Source: an uncultured Gemmiger sp.
Lineage (GTDB): Bacteria; Bacillota; Clostridia; Oscillospirales; Ruminococcaceae
Assembly: GCA_944388105.1 (NCBI GenBank)
Contig: CALXHN010000003.1
Coordinates: forward strand, 1 to 61,351
DNA: 61,351 nucleotides
Direction of reading: 5' to 3'
Numbering within the stretch: the first letter of the stretch is position 1; each line of letters opens with the position of its first letter. This document shows, piece after piece, positions 16,234 to 24,508 of this stretch. The position numbers and the translations under genes are program-made. The notes under the pieces were generated by a model. The model was not told the DNA's origin and did no database searches. It worked only from the letters and a program-made list of their open reading frames with translations.

Positions 16234-17898
16234 TTATTGGCTTTCCGAGCCGGAAGCGGCGGGAGAGGGTGTCGGCGCTTCAGTAACGGTTAATTTGAAC
16301 TCCGCGGTTTTTCCGTTATTGGTTGCGCGGATCGTATATTCACCCACGCCATTGGCCGTGAACTGTGCTGTATTACCGGTGGCGGACCAGTCCGGCTTCT
16401 GGGGACAAGACCATGTGATATCACCGGATTGGTTTTCTACGGTAGCGGTGAAGGTGGTTGAACTTCCTGCCGGCATGCTGGACACACCCGTAATGGACAC
16501 TTTGGTCGGTGCATCGGCGACGGTGACCGTCACCTCGTTGGAGGCATATACGCCATCGATCTCCACCCCGGCCTTCACTGTATAGGTACCGGTGGCAGTG
16601 GGTTTGAATTCAAAACTGTAACCGTTGCGCATCAGGTCGCCGTTCACTGCCCACTGGACATTGTCGGCACTGGCTGCCGCATCATTGACTACCAGCGAGG
16701 CATGGAAGGTGACGCTGTCCCCCAGATTCATATTGCGGTTGCCTTCATCGATGGTCAACGTAACCGTGGTTTTCTGATTGAACATGGCCGTGACAGAAAT
16801 ATCCTGTGTGACCTTTTTGACCCACTTGGTGTTTTTGATTCCGTCACTCCATCCGAAGAAGGTATATCCGTCAGACGGTACAGCTTCAACAGAAACGGTC
16901 TCGCCATCCGGTACCTCAAATTCCAGTTTGGTCACACCTGTCTGCCCGTTTCCGTTCAGCGTGCCCTTGCCTTCTTCGATTTCAAACGTTACTTTGTGCA
17001 CAGAAGGAGTTGCGGTGGGCGTTGCCGTCGGTGCGCTGCTGGAAGACTGGGATGCAGATTCCGCACGGGTTGGAATATCATTGGTATCGGGACGGCGGTC
17101 ATCCGAATCATAGGCATGGGAGGTAATATAATTCACCAATTCCTTTGCCCCGTTGGTGGTAAAGGATTTGCCGCTGATAAAGTTGCTGTCAGCAAATCCG
17201 TTTTCCGCTTTCAGTGCTTCGGAGCTGTTGAGGAATTTATAGCCGGCGTCGTTGCACATGGAAGCAAGCGCCTGGTTGTACTGGTCGATCAGAAGCTGAT
17301 TGGCCGCTGCGTTCTCCGAGTCTTCGGTCACAGGCGGAATCGCATTGACAATAATGTCACAATATGAGTAGGCAGTGGAAAAGCCTTCCAGCATATGCTT
17401 ATAATCCTGCACAAAAGCCTCCGCTGTCAGTCCGGAGGACAAATCATTAGAACCGAGGGTGACCACAATCCGGCGAGGCTTCATCTTTGCAAGTGCCTGG
17501 GGGATGGTATAGGAGTTGGAATCGCCCTCAAAATAGACGCAATATTCCTGCAGAGCCTTACTGACAGAAAGTCCTTCCTTGCCCAGATACTGATTTAGTG
17601 TGATCTGTCCGGAACTCTTGAGAGATGCCGTATAGTCATCCCCCACATAAATCACAGTGGAGGCATAGGAAGAATCGGAAGAAGTTCCCTCCTTCAGGAC
17701 AGCATCCAAAGAAGTATCCACGGGATACAGGCTGCTGTCATAATCAGTTTTGCTACCCTTGCCGGCTCCAAGCATGCCGGGAACGATCCAGGCACAAACA
17801 AAAGTGATGATAACAGCCAGTACACACAGCACCAGCACAAGGCAGGCTCGGCGCTGGATGGGGCTGAAAGAAGCCCCGCGGAAACCGTTGCGGCTCAT
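16234..17898 (-). CDS. Membrane-anchored SGNH-like protein with InlB-type repeat and Ig-like domains
   Basis: A 554-residue surface protein. Residues 17-40 are one membrane anchor or uncleaved signal. Residues 80-262 resemble an SGNH hydrolase: VIYVGDDYTASL at the position of block I and LGSND (block III) at 148-152. The block I serine is replaced by aspartate (GDDYT), and the usual C-terminal DxxH pair is absent, its place taken by FTTNGAKELV. An unrelated GDSN occurs at 125-128. A Pro/Ser/Thr linker (near 275-297) precedes an InlB-like repeat (about 298-375, with WSDG) and two Ig-like modules to the C-terminus. It is likely a binding protein rather than an active esterase. No LPXTG motif is present. 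Confidence 0.78.
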   Translation of the reverse strand: MSRNGFRGASFSPIQRRACLVLVLCVLAVIITFVCAWIVPGMLGAGKGSKTDYDSSLYPVDTSLDAVLKEGTSSDSSYASTVIYVGDDYTASLKSSGQITLNQYLGKEGLSVSKALQEYCVYFEGDSNSYTIPQALAKMKPRRIVVTLGSNDLSSGLTAEAFVQDYKHMLEGFSTAYSYCDIIVNAIPPVTEDSENAAANQLLIDQYNQALASMCNDAGYKFLNSSEALKAENGFADSNFISGKSFTTNGAKELVNYITSHAYDSDDRRPDTNDIPTRAESASQSSSSAPTATPTATPSVHKVTFEIEEGKGTLNGNGQTGVTKLEFEVPDGETVSVEAVPSDGYTFFGWSDGIKNTKWVKKVTQDISVTAMFNQKTTVTLTIDEGNRNMNLGDSVTFHASLVVNDAAASADNVQWAVNGDLMRNGYSFEFKPTATGTYTVKAGVEIDGVYASNEVTVTVADAPTKVSITGVSSMPAGSSTTFTATVENQSGDITWSCPQKPDWSATGNTAQFTANGVGEYTIRATNNGKTAEFKLTVTEAPTPSPAASGSESQ

Positions 17899-17939
17899 AT
17901 GGAAAGATACCTCCGTTCCTAGTGTTGCGGTGAAATCTT

Positions 17940-18587
17940 TTAATTGTTCAGGATATACTGTGTCAGCTGCTCACTGTCAGTCGCCAAAAAGACCGGCTCC
18001 CATGCAGTCAGCTCTTCCAGGCTGCCATACCCGTACAGAACCCCCGCAGCGGGAATCCCGCAGTCAGCGGCGCCCTGCATATCATCCTGACGATCACCCA
18101 CCATCAGAATTCTTTTTCCTGTGAGGCGAGGGTCCGCCAGAACCGTGCGAATCACGGCGGTCTTGGTATCAACGCTTTTGTCCAGACTGGCGCCGCCTAT
18201 GCGGTCAAAATAGCCGGCAAGCCCCTGTTCTTCCAGGATAGGCGTCACAACGGCCGTTGGTTTGGAAGTGGCTGTCGCCAGGAACAGCCCCGCTTCCCGA
18301 AGTGTGCGAAGCATATCCACCACTCCGGGAAAAGGTGCACACATATGCATGCCGTGCTGCGCATATCGGGACCGATAGAACTGAACGGCACGCTCCACAT
18401 CCGCATCATCCGAAAAATGCTCCGCAAAACTTTGCCGTAAAGGCGGTCCCAAATAGCGTCCCAGATCCATAGAGGACGGGTCAAGCCCCATCATGCGAAA
18501 CGCATAGGCAAACGTATCCAATATTCCAGGACGGGAGTGCAGCAACGTGCCGTCCACATCAAACAGAACAGCATCATAAAACAGCAT
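17940..18587 (-). CDS. HAD hydrolase, phosphoglycolate phosphatase (Gph)-like
   Basis: A 215-residue HAD-IA phosphatase. Motif I DVDGTLLHS is at residues 10-18, the cap domain follows, motif II is in ATATSKP near 105, motif III at the lysine of the DKSVDTKTAV stretch and motif IV in MVGDRQDDMQGA. This is the Gph/PpaX layout; the substrate could be phosphoglycolate, pyrophosphate or another small phosphoester. A GGGAGGAACGCAG site precedes the ATG. The SGNH-like gene follows 41 bp downstream and may be cotranscribed. Confidence 0.84.
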   Translation of the reverse strand: MLFYDAVLFDVDGTLLHSRPGILDTFAYAFRMMGLDPSSMDLGRYLGPPLRQSFAEHFSDDADVERAVQFYRSRYAQHGMHMCAPFPGVVDMLRTLREAGLFLATATSKPTAVVTPILEEQGLAGYFDRIGGASLDKSVDTKTAVIRTVLADPRLTGKRILMVGDRQDDMQGAADCGIPAAGVLYGYGSLEELTAWEPVFLATDSEQLTQYILNN

Positions 18588-18649
18588 CTGCGTTCCTCCC
18601 TTGGTTTGGGTTCCGGTAAGCGTACCACCGCACTATAACAGTGAAACAT

Positions 18650-18678
18650 ATTATAGCACAAAATGACAGATTTGAAAA
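18650..18678 (-). promoter_or_regulatory. Candidate promoter of the gph-like gene
   Basis: Minus strand TTTTCA (18673-18678), 17-base spacer, TATAAT (18650-18655). The -10 is perfect and the -35 weak. It lies downstream of the ABC operon terminator. Confidence 0.5.
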
Positions 18679-18725
18679 TCACTTCCTGTCAATTTGATAT
18701 CCTTTTGTGAAAAATCCCTTTCACC

Positions 18726-18759
18726 ACAAAAAAGAACGCCGGCAATGCTGCCGACGTTC
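18726..18759 (-). terminator. Intrinsic terminator of the ABC importer operon
   Basis: Read leftward, GAACG-T-CGGCA pairs with TGCCG-G-CGTTC (18734-18759) and is followed by a T-run at 18726-18733. It lies 12 bp after the stop of the ATPase gene. Confidence 0.85.
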
Positions 18760-18770
18760 CCGGGAATTGC

Positions 18771-19562
18771 TCAGGAAAGAAGCATTCTGTCATTGGCACC
18801 ATCGCCGCTGAGCTGCTCAAAGCGTGCCAGAAGATCGGATACCTGGAGCGACTGTTTCTCCGCTCCGCGCACATCATAAATGATGCGTCCTTCATGCATC
18901 ATAATCAGGCGGTTGCCGTACTTTATGGCATCCCGCATATTGTGAGTGATCATCAAGGTGGTCAGCTGATTCTGCTGGACGATTTTCTCGGACAGTTCCA
19001 GCACTTTGGCGGCGGTTTTGGGGTCCAGCGCGGCCGTATGCTCATCCAGCAACAGCAGACGCGGATTCTTCAGCGTTGCCATCAGCAAGGTGATGGCCTG
19101 CCGCTGGCCGCCAGACAAAAGGCCAACCTTGCTGGTCATACGATCTTCCAGACCAAGGCCCAATATCTTCAGTCGTTCACGGTACATTTCCCGTTCCTGA
19201 CGGGTGATGCCCACTTTCAACGTGCGGGCGTTGCCGCGGCGGGCAGCCAGGGCCAGATTTTCTTCAATCTCCATCGTTCCGGCCGTTCCCATCATGGGAT
19301 CCTGGAACACACGGCCGATATAGCGGGCACGTTTGTGTTCCGGCAAGCGGGTGATGTCTTTGCCATCAATGAGAATCTTGCCCATATCAATCGGCCATAC
19401 GCCAGCAATGGCGTTGAGCATGGTGGATTTGCCGGCACCGTTGCCGCCGATGACCGTCACAAAATCGCCGTCTTCCAGTTTCAGTTCCAGACCGTTCAAG
19501 GCCACCTTTTCGTTGACTGTGCCAACATTGAAGGTTTTATGGACGTTTTTCAGTTCAAGCAT
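18771..19562 (-). CDS. ABC transporter ATP-binding protein (TrpZ/COG1101-like)
   Basis: A 263-residue ATPase: Walker A GGNGAGKST near residue 40, signature LSGGQRQA, Walker B LLLLDEHTAAL, and a switch histidine in MITHN. The DEHTAALDPKTA form is typical of the COG1101 partners of COG4120 permeases. The start ATG at 19560-19562 has AGGGAGG eight bases upstream and overlaps the permease gene by eight bases; an earlier in-frame start is less likely. It energises import of the ligand bound by the lipoprotein encoded at 20596-21621. It is the last gene before a strong terminator. Confidence 0.9.
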   Translation of the reverse strand: MLELKNVHKTFNVGTVNEKVALNGLELKLEDGDFVTVIGGNGAGKSTMLNAIAGVWPIDMGKILIDGKDITRLPEHKRARYIGRVFQDPMMGTAGTMEIEENLALAARRGNARTLKVGITRQEREMYRERLKILGLGLEDRMTSKVGLLSGGQRQAITLLMATLKNPRLLLLDEHTAALDPKTAAKVLELSEKIVQQNQLTTLMITHNMRDAIKYGNRLIMMHEGRIIYDVRGAEKQSLQVSDLLARFEQLSGDGANDRMLLS

Positions 19563-20484
19563 TGTCGGCGCCTCCCTTGCGGACATTCACCTTGGTGAAG
19601 TATTTGGCCTTCCAATACGGAATGGCCAGGAAAACAGCCACCACGATGGCGCTGAGCATCTTCAGCAGGTCGGTGTCGATGCGGAACCAGATACAGATCT
19701 GCATGACCAGATAATATACAATGCTGCCGATGGCCACACTGAGCAGTTTCAGTGCAAAGTTACGGAATACTTTGCCGAACAGTGTTTCCCCGATGACCAC
19801 AGCTGCCAGACCGATGACAATAGCGCCGCGTCCCATGGACACATCTGCGAATCCCTGGTACTGGCACAGCAGTGCGCCGGAGAATGCCACCAGACCGTTG
19901 GAAAGCATGAGCCCCAGTACGATATTGAAGTTGGTATTGATCCCCTGCGCGCGGGCCATATTGCCATTGCAGCCTGTAGCGCGAATGGAACAGCCCAGTT
20001 CAGTTCCGAAGAACCAGTACAGAACAGCAATCAGCAGCACAACGATCAGGGCGACAACTACGATGGTATTCTGCCAGAAAGGTACCCCCTTGACAAAGCG
20101 CAGAGAAATCAGCAGATCATATTTATCCACGTTGATGGCCTGGTTGGCTTTGCCCATGACTTTCAGATTGACTGTATACAGGGAAAGCTGGGTCAGAATA
20201 CCGGCAAGAATGGCAGGAATTCCCATCAGGGTATGGAACAGGCCCGTCACCAATCCGGCCAGAATTCCGGCAATAAAGGCCAGCAACATGGCAGTCCAGA
20301 CGTTCATTCCGGCCAGCATGCACATGATGCAGACAGCGCCGCCCAGACCCAGAGTACCGTCGACAGTCAGGTCGGCTACGTCCAGGATCCGGAAAGTAAT
20401 GTAAACGCCGATGGCCATGATCGCCCAGATCAATCCCTGCGAGAAGGCACCGGGCATGGCATTGAACAAAGTTGTGATATCCAC
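19555..20484 (-). CDS. ABC transporter permease (TrpY/COG4120-like)
   Basis: A 309-residue permease with eight or nine hydrophobic segments. It contains TVDGTLGLGGAVC, GTELGCSIRATGCNGNMARAQGIN and ADVSMGRGAIVIGLAAVVIGE, patterns of the COG4120 permeases that work with COG2984 binding proteins. The start is placed at GTG 20482-20484 because GAGAGG lies nine bases upstream; an earlier GTG at 20520 would put twelve residues in front and lacks a ribosome site. The gene is separated from the binding protein gene by 111 bp that hold a hairpin. Confidence 0.88.
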   Translation of the reverse strand: MDITTLFNAMPGAFSQGLIWAIMAIGVYITFRILDVADLTVDGTLGLGGAVCIMCMLAGMNVWTAMLLAFIAGILAGLVTGLFHTLMGIPAILAGILTQLSLYTVNLKVMGKANQAINVDKYDLLISLRFVKGVPFWQNTIVVVALIVVLLIAVLYWFFGTELGCSIRATGCNGNMARAQGINTNFNIVLGLMLSNGLVAFSGALLCQYQGFADVSMGRGAIVIGLAAVVIGETLFGKVFRNFALKLLSVAIGSIVYYLVMQICIWFRIDTDLLKMLSAIVVAVFLAIPYWKAKYFTKVNVRKGGADNA

Positions 20485-20523
20485 GGGAACAATCCTCTCT
20501 TTGAAAGCAGTTTTATTCACAGC

Positions 20524-20560
20524 AAAAAGCCACGAAAAACGGTTTTCCCATTTCCGTGGC
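20524..20560 (-). terminator. Hairpin with short T-run inside the importer operon
   Basis: Minus strand GCCACG (20555-20560) pairs with CGTGGC (20529-20534), extended by A-T pairs, then five T (20524-20528). It lies between the binding protein and permease genes and would lower permease and ATPase output relative to the binding protein. Confidence 0.6.
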
Positions 20561-20595
20561 TTTCTGCCGCTGTTCAGTGCAGAACGCTTGGTTTA

Positions 20596-21621
20596 TTATT
20601 CTTCGATGGCGACATAATCGTCAGGAATCGTAATTCCCAGCGCTTCGGCATTTGCCGGATTATACTTCTTGGTGAACTGCGGAGCGTATTCGATGGGCAT
20701 CTCCTCGACCTTGCTCTCGCCGGTCAGGATCTTAACTGCCATCTTACCGGTGGCTACGCCCAGATCATAATAGCTGATAGACAAGGTAGCAACGCCGCAG
20801 CCGGAGCAGATTCCCTCTTCACCCGCAACCACGGGGACCTTGCCGTAGCAGATGTTGTTGATCAGTTCGGTGTTGTTGGCGGCTGTATTGTCGGTGGGAA
20901 CGTAGATTACATCGCTGGCATCGGCTGCACTCTGGCAAACCGTAGACAGATCGTTGGAGTCGCTGAAAGCGTAATATTCACAGATATACCCCATCGCTTC
21001 CAGATCGGCCTTGACAGTGTCTACCTGATACTGGCTGTTGGCTTCTGCGCTGCAATACAGAAGGCCTACGGTCTTGGCATCCGGGAAGAGTTCCTGAATC
21101 ATAGCTGCCTGCTCATCCAGAGGCGCCAGATCGCTGGTACCGGAAATGTTGGTGCCAACCAGACCGTCAAAGTCGTCAATGCCCAGTGCCACACCATATT
21201 CCGTAACAGAAGTTCCCAGCACCGGAATCGTATCTGTGCCAGCCTGTGCCGCCTGCAGCGCGGGCGTAGCGTTTGCCAGAATCAAATCCACATCAGATGC
21301 TACAAAACCGGTAATGATGGTGGCACAGGTGTTGGTGTCATTCTGTGCATTCTGCTCGTCAAAGGTGACGGCGTCTTCGCCAAGCGCTTCCACGATAGCA
21401 TCCTTAAAGCCCTGGGTTGCGGCATCCAGCGCATCATGCTGCACCAGCTGGCAGATACCAATAGTATACTTGGCACCTTCTGCAGCGGTCTCAGCACTTT
21501 GTGTTGCAGATGTTTCAGACGTTGTAGATGCGTCAGCCTGACTGCTGCCGCCGGAAGTGCAGCCAGCCATGGAAAGAACCATGCAGCCGGCCGTAATGAG
21601 GGAAATCATACGCTTTTTCAT
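20596..21621 (-). CDS. ABC transporter substrate-binding lipoprotein (TrpX/COG2984-like)
   Basis: A 341-residue lipoprotein. The signal MKKRMISLITAGCMVLSMAGC ends in the lipobox LSMAGC, so it is anchored outside the membrane by Cys21. A Ser/Thr/Ala linker (22-45) leads to a two-lobed binding domain starting YTIGICQLVQHDALD, the landmark of COG2984 proteins. Some members bind tryptophan or phenylalanine; the ligand here cannot be read from sequence. ATG at 21619-21621 follows GGAGGAAGCAAG; a frame extending 16 codons upstream has no such site. First gene of the operon, with its own promoter. Confidence 0.9.
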   Translation of the reverse strand: MKKRMISLITAGCMVLSMAGCTSGGSSQADASTTSETSATQSAETAAEGAKYTIGICQLVQHDALDAATQGFKDAIVEALGEDAVTFDEQNAQNDTNTCATIITGFVASDVDLILANATPALQAAQAGTDTIPVLGTSVTEYGVALGIDDFDGLVGTNISGTSDLAPLDEQAAMIQELFPDAKTVGLLYCSAEANSQYQVDTVKADLEAMGYICEYYAFSDSNDLSTVCQSAADASDVIYVPTDNTAANNTELINNICYGKVPVVAGEEGICSGCGVATLSISYYDLGVATGKMAVKILTGESKVEEMPIEYAPQFTKKYNPANAEALGITIPDDYVAIEE

Positions 21622-21693
21622 CTTGCTTCCTCCTGCTTTCCTCACGTCGCAAAGAGTGAACTCGCACATCTCTTTTGCGATTTAATGCTTTAA

Positions 21694-21722
21694 AGTATAT
21701 CACAGCTTTCAGCAACTGGCAA
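21694..21722 (-). promoter_or_regulatory. Promoter of the ABC importer operon
   Basis: Minus strand TTGCCA (21717-21722), 17-base spacer, TATACT (21694-21699). The leader is only about 65 bases long. I see no T-box or other riboswitch in it, although trpXYZ operons elsewhere often have a T-box. Confidence 0.7.
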
Positions 21723-21822
21723 TATACAATTTATCAAACAACCATTCAGATTTCTGCTGCTGAATTTGTGCATTCTGCACATTTTTGGAAAGAAAAAGCA
21801 AAACATGTCCTTTGAAAATCCC

Positions 21823-23038
21823 TTATTTTGACTCCGTAGCGTCCTGTTTTTCCAGCAATTTTTGATAGGAAACGTCCATTCCCATGGCTCCCAAAGGAGC
21901 CGTGATCAAGATCGCCACAACCGCCACAGACAAGACAATCTGCCCGCAGGGCAATCCCAGTGCAAGCGGAACGGAACCGATGGCAGCCTGCACTGTCGCC
22001 TTCGGCATGTATGCAATCATACAGAACAGCCGTTCCTTTCGATTCAGACGCGTGCCCAAACAAGCACAGAAACACGCCAAAAGCACGAAAGACGAGGGCA
22101 ACTGCAATCATTGCTACGGAGGCAATACCTGCCGCTACGGTATAACGAACATCCACCGCCGCTCCCACCATAACGAACAGGATAACTTCCGCCGCCAGCC
22201 AGAGCTTACCAAATTTTCCCGACAATCGTTTCGAGACAAAGGCCGTGCTTTTCAATTTCAGCGCACAAGCCATGGATACAACGGCCAGCAATCCGGACAC
22301 AGGAATATACGGCTTCAGCCAGGTTTCCAAAGCGACTAACAGGAAGCAAACGCCCAGTACCACAATAACCTTCATACTGTTGCGTACATAATGACGGCGG
22401 GCATAGGCGGTTTCAAAGAAAAACGACAGACCAATACCCACAACCGCACCTATAAGAACGCCCAACGCAATGGAAACAGGGATCTTGGCAAAGTCCTGCC
22501 AATGGGCGCTCCCTCCCTGTGCCATCCCCACAAAGGTGGAAAAAAGCACAATCACATAGATATCATCGCAGGAAGCACCTGCCATAATCATTTGAGGAAT
22601 CCCCTTTTCAGTTCCCCAGTGCCGATCCATCAGCTGCACCATCCGTGGGACAACCACCGCGGGAGAAACTGCCGCCAGTACCGCGCCCATGACAGCCCCT
22701 TCAATGCGAGTAACGCCCAGGATGGCCGGAGCCAGCAGGACAAAAGCCAGGAGTTCACATGTGGCGGGAACGCAGGACATCATGACGGCAGGGCGCCCCA
22801 CTTTTTTCAGATCGGAAAGATTCAGAGACAATCCTGCTTTGAGCAGGATAATGACCAATGCCATCTGGCGCAGGTCCGCAGACGCCTGGAGAGTCAGGGG
22901 ATCCAACAAATTCAGTGCATACGGACCCAGTACAATGCCAGTCAGCAGCATACCGATGATGCGGGGCAGATGTATAGTCCGGCACAAGGCTGCTGCAGAG
23001 AGCCCGACAAGAAAAATCAAAGCCAGAGATGTAAGCAT
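21823..23038 (-). pseudogene. CPA-type cation:proton antiporter, split by a one-base frameshift
   Basis: The first 326 codons encode a typical CPA antiporter: a hydrophobic start, then RIIGMLLTGIVLGPYAL, AVSPAVVVPRMVQ and GASCDDIYVIV, which holds the transport aspartates. Near 22055-22060 the frame shifts: the main frame continues into non-family sequence to a stop at 21746, while the next frame encodes the expected end, LNRKERLFCMIAYMPKATVQ then AAIGSVPLALGLPCG, and stops at 21823. Removing one base from the TTTGGG run would restore about 404 residues. It could be a pseudogene, a sequencing error or, less likely, recoding. The fluoride riboswitch upstream points to a role in fluoride tolerance. 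AGGAGG precedes the ATG at 23036-23038. Confidence 0.85.
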
Positions 23039-23065
23039 AGAGAAATCCTCCTTGAAAATGGACGC

Positions 23066-23117
23066 AAAAAAAGGCTGACACCTTCTGCGTCGGAATTGAA
23101 CACAGAAGTCATCAGCC
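23066..23117 (-). terminator. Expression-platform terminator of the fluoride riboswitch
   Basis: Minus strand GGCTGATGACTTCTGTG (23101-23117) pairs, with small bulges, to CGCAGAAGGTGTCAGCC (23073-23089), followed by seven T (23066-23072). The 5' arm is the 3' end of the aptamer, so ligand binding and termination compete. Confidence 0.85.
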
Positions 23118-23163
23118 TTTTCAGCGGTTCGGGTAACCCCGGGGAGAACTTCATTCCCCTTGC
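23101..23163 (-). ncRNA. Fluoride (crcB-type) riboswitch aptamer
   Basis: Read leftward, the region has the conserved crcB blocks in order: GGGGAATGAAGTTCTCCCC (P1-type stem GGGGA/TCCCC with the GAAGT loop), GAACCGC, TGAAAA and GGCTGATGACTTCT. GAAGT in the loop can pair with ACTTC, the pseudoknot of the family. A small GGGTTACCC hairpin sits in the joining region. No promoter is visible in the 18 bp between the PTS IIA stop and the aptamer, so it probably acts inside a longer transcript. The gene downstream is a CPA antiporter, a class known to be controlled by this riboswitch. Confidence 0.88.
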
Positions 23164-23180
23164 TTCTTCATGGACAGGTG

Positions 23181-23651
23181 TCAGGCAAATCGAGATGCCT
23201 CCGCCCGGGCCATGCGCATGATAAAATCCTCGCGGGATACGCTGGCACGCAGCTCCTTCACCAGATTGGTGTCTGACAGCAGATTGACCAGGCGTGCCAG
23301 AATCAACAGGTGCTCTGCCTGTGCCTGGGTCGGTACAGCGATCATAAAAATCAGGTCAACCGGACGGTTGTCCGGAGCCCCCCAATCCACCCCACGGCGC
23401 AATGTCAGGGCAGCTACTCCTGGAGCCGCCACACCGGCGTTGCAGGCATGAGGGAGGGCTATGCCATCCCCAATGCCGGTACTTCCGCCGGCAGCTTCCC
23501 GCTCACACACCGCATTGTAATAGGCCGTTCCGTTGGTAATGACACCATTGGATTCCTGGAGCTCTACCAACACACCCAAGGCGTCCGCTGCATCCTGTAT
23601 GTCTGCATGCAGCAGAACACTGTCCCGATTCAATAGGTCACTTACACGCAT
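23181..23651 (-). CDS. PTS IIA protein, fructose/PtsN type
   Basis: A 156-residue EIIA domain of the fructose/mannitol (PTS_EIIA_2) family. The phosphorylated histidine lies in GIALPHACN near residue 80, and MIAVPTQAQAEHLLIL follows, as in this family. No IIB, IIC or HPr gene is nearby, so it may be a regulatory or orphan IIA. The ATG at 23649-23651 was chosen as the start of the domain (MRVSDLLN); ribosome-site spacing is long (AAAGG about 12 bases away), and a TTG ten codons earlier is possible. It follows the Cof phosphatase by 26 bp and precedes the fluoride riboswitch. Confidence 0.85.
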   Translation of the reverse strand: MRVSDLLNRDSVLLHADIQDAADALGVLVELQESNGVITNGTAYYNAVCEREAAGGSTGIGDGIALPHACNAGVAAPGVAALTLRRGVDWGAPDNRPVDLIFMIAVPTQAQAEHLLILARLVNLLSDTNLVKELRASVSREDFIMRMARAEASRFA

Positions 23652-23677
23652 GGCGGACACACACCTTTCCGGATCGA

Positions 23678-24508
23678 TCAATAGGTCGTTGCCTGCTCAA
23701 TCAATTTGTACAGAAACTCGCCTACCGCGCCTTCTGTACAGGTGCAGGTAGTCACTTCATTGGCGGCAGCTTTCACTTCTGCCGGCGCGTTGGCAACCGC
23801 CACAGAATAGCCCGCCTGCTGCATCATTTCCAGATCATTGTAATAATCTCCGATGACCAATGTGTTCTGGATTTGCTCGCCCAGCAAGGTACACATATCC
23901 CGCAGGCCGGATGCCTTTCCTATGCCGGAAGGCATGATTTCCAGGTAGATACTGTTGGTGGCCAGGAAATAATTTTCACGTCCATAGTAACGTGTTTTGG
24001 CATACTGCCCTACTTTGCGGATGGTTTCCGGATCTGCGGCAAACACCACTTTGACCCAACCATCCGGCACACTGTCTACCGGACATGCCACTCCGGACAA
24101 TTTTTCATCTACCTGATGAGCATGGGTATATGTATTGGCCCGGATGACATACATCTCCCCTGCACCGGCCATCACTTCCACACCAATCTGAGGGAACTTT
24201 TGCATGATATCCAGGATAGCAGCTGTTGCTTGGGACCGTTCCAGCGTAGCATGGCGCAATACACGGTTGGAAGAAAAATCATAGAGCAGAGCCCCATTGC
24301 AGGAAATAGCCGGCAATGACAACCGGATATCTCCCAATGCGGCCCGAATGGATTCCGGCGGACGGCCGGAGGCCACCGTAAAACGACCACCCATCTGGAT
24401 GAACAAACGGATAACGGTGCGATTGCATTCAGGAATTCCTTCCTTCGCCGTCAGCAGTGTGTTGTCCATATCGCAAAAAACCAGATAGTCATGCAGGTTC
24501 CGTTTCAT
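23678..24508 (-). CDS. Cof-type HAD-IIB phosphatase
   Basis: A 276-residue HAD phosphatase of the Cof subfamily. Motif I is FCDMDNTLLTAK (residues 11-22), motif II TVASGRPPES, and motif IV VIGDYYNDLEMMQQAG near 222; the C2-type cap lies between them. Cof enzymes hydrolyse sugar phosphates, pyridoxal phosphate or flavin phosphates with broad specificity, so the substrate is open. The ATG overlaps the rluD-like stop as ATGA. The C-terminus ends in a CTCTEGAVGEFL stretch that is normal for the family. Confidence 0.88.
   Translation of the reverse strand: MKRNLHDYLVFCDMDNTLLTAKEGIPECNRTVIRLFIQMGGRFTVASGRPPESIRAALGDIRLSLPAISCNGALLYDFSSNRVLRHATLERSQATAAILDIMQKFPQIGVEVMAGAGEMYVIRANTYTHAHQVDEKLSGVACPVDSVPDGWVKVVFAADPETIRKVGQYAKTRYYGRENYFLATNSIYLEIMPSGIGKASGLRDMCTLLGEQIQNTLVIGDYYNDLEMMQQAGYSVAVANAPAEVKAAANEVTTCTCTEGAVGEFLYKLIEQATTY

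Noticed and set aside
19333..21693. A 786-codon plus-strand frame over the ABC importer genes.
   Set aside because: Shadow frame; a His/Gln/Asn-rich product without domains.
21622..21745. T-box or other riboswitch before the TrpXYZ-like operon.
   Set aside because: The predicted leader is about 65 bases, with neither a T-box sequence nor a terminator.
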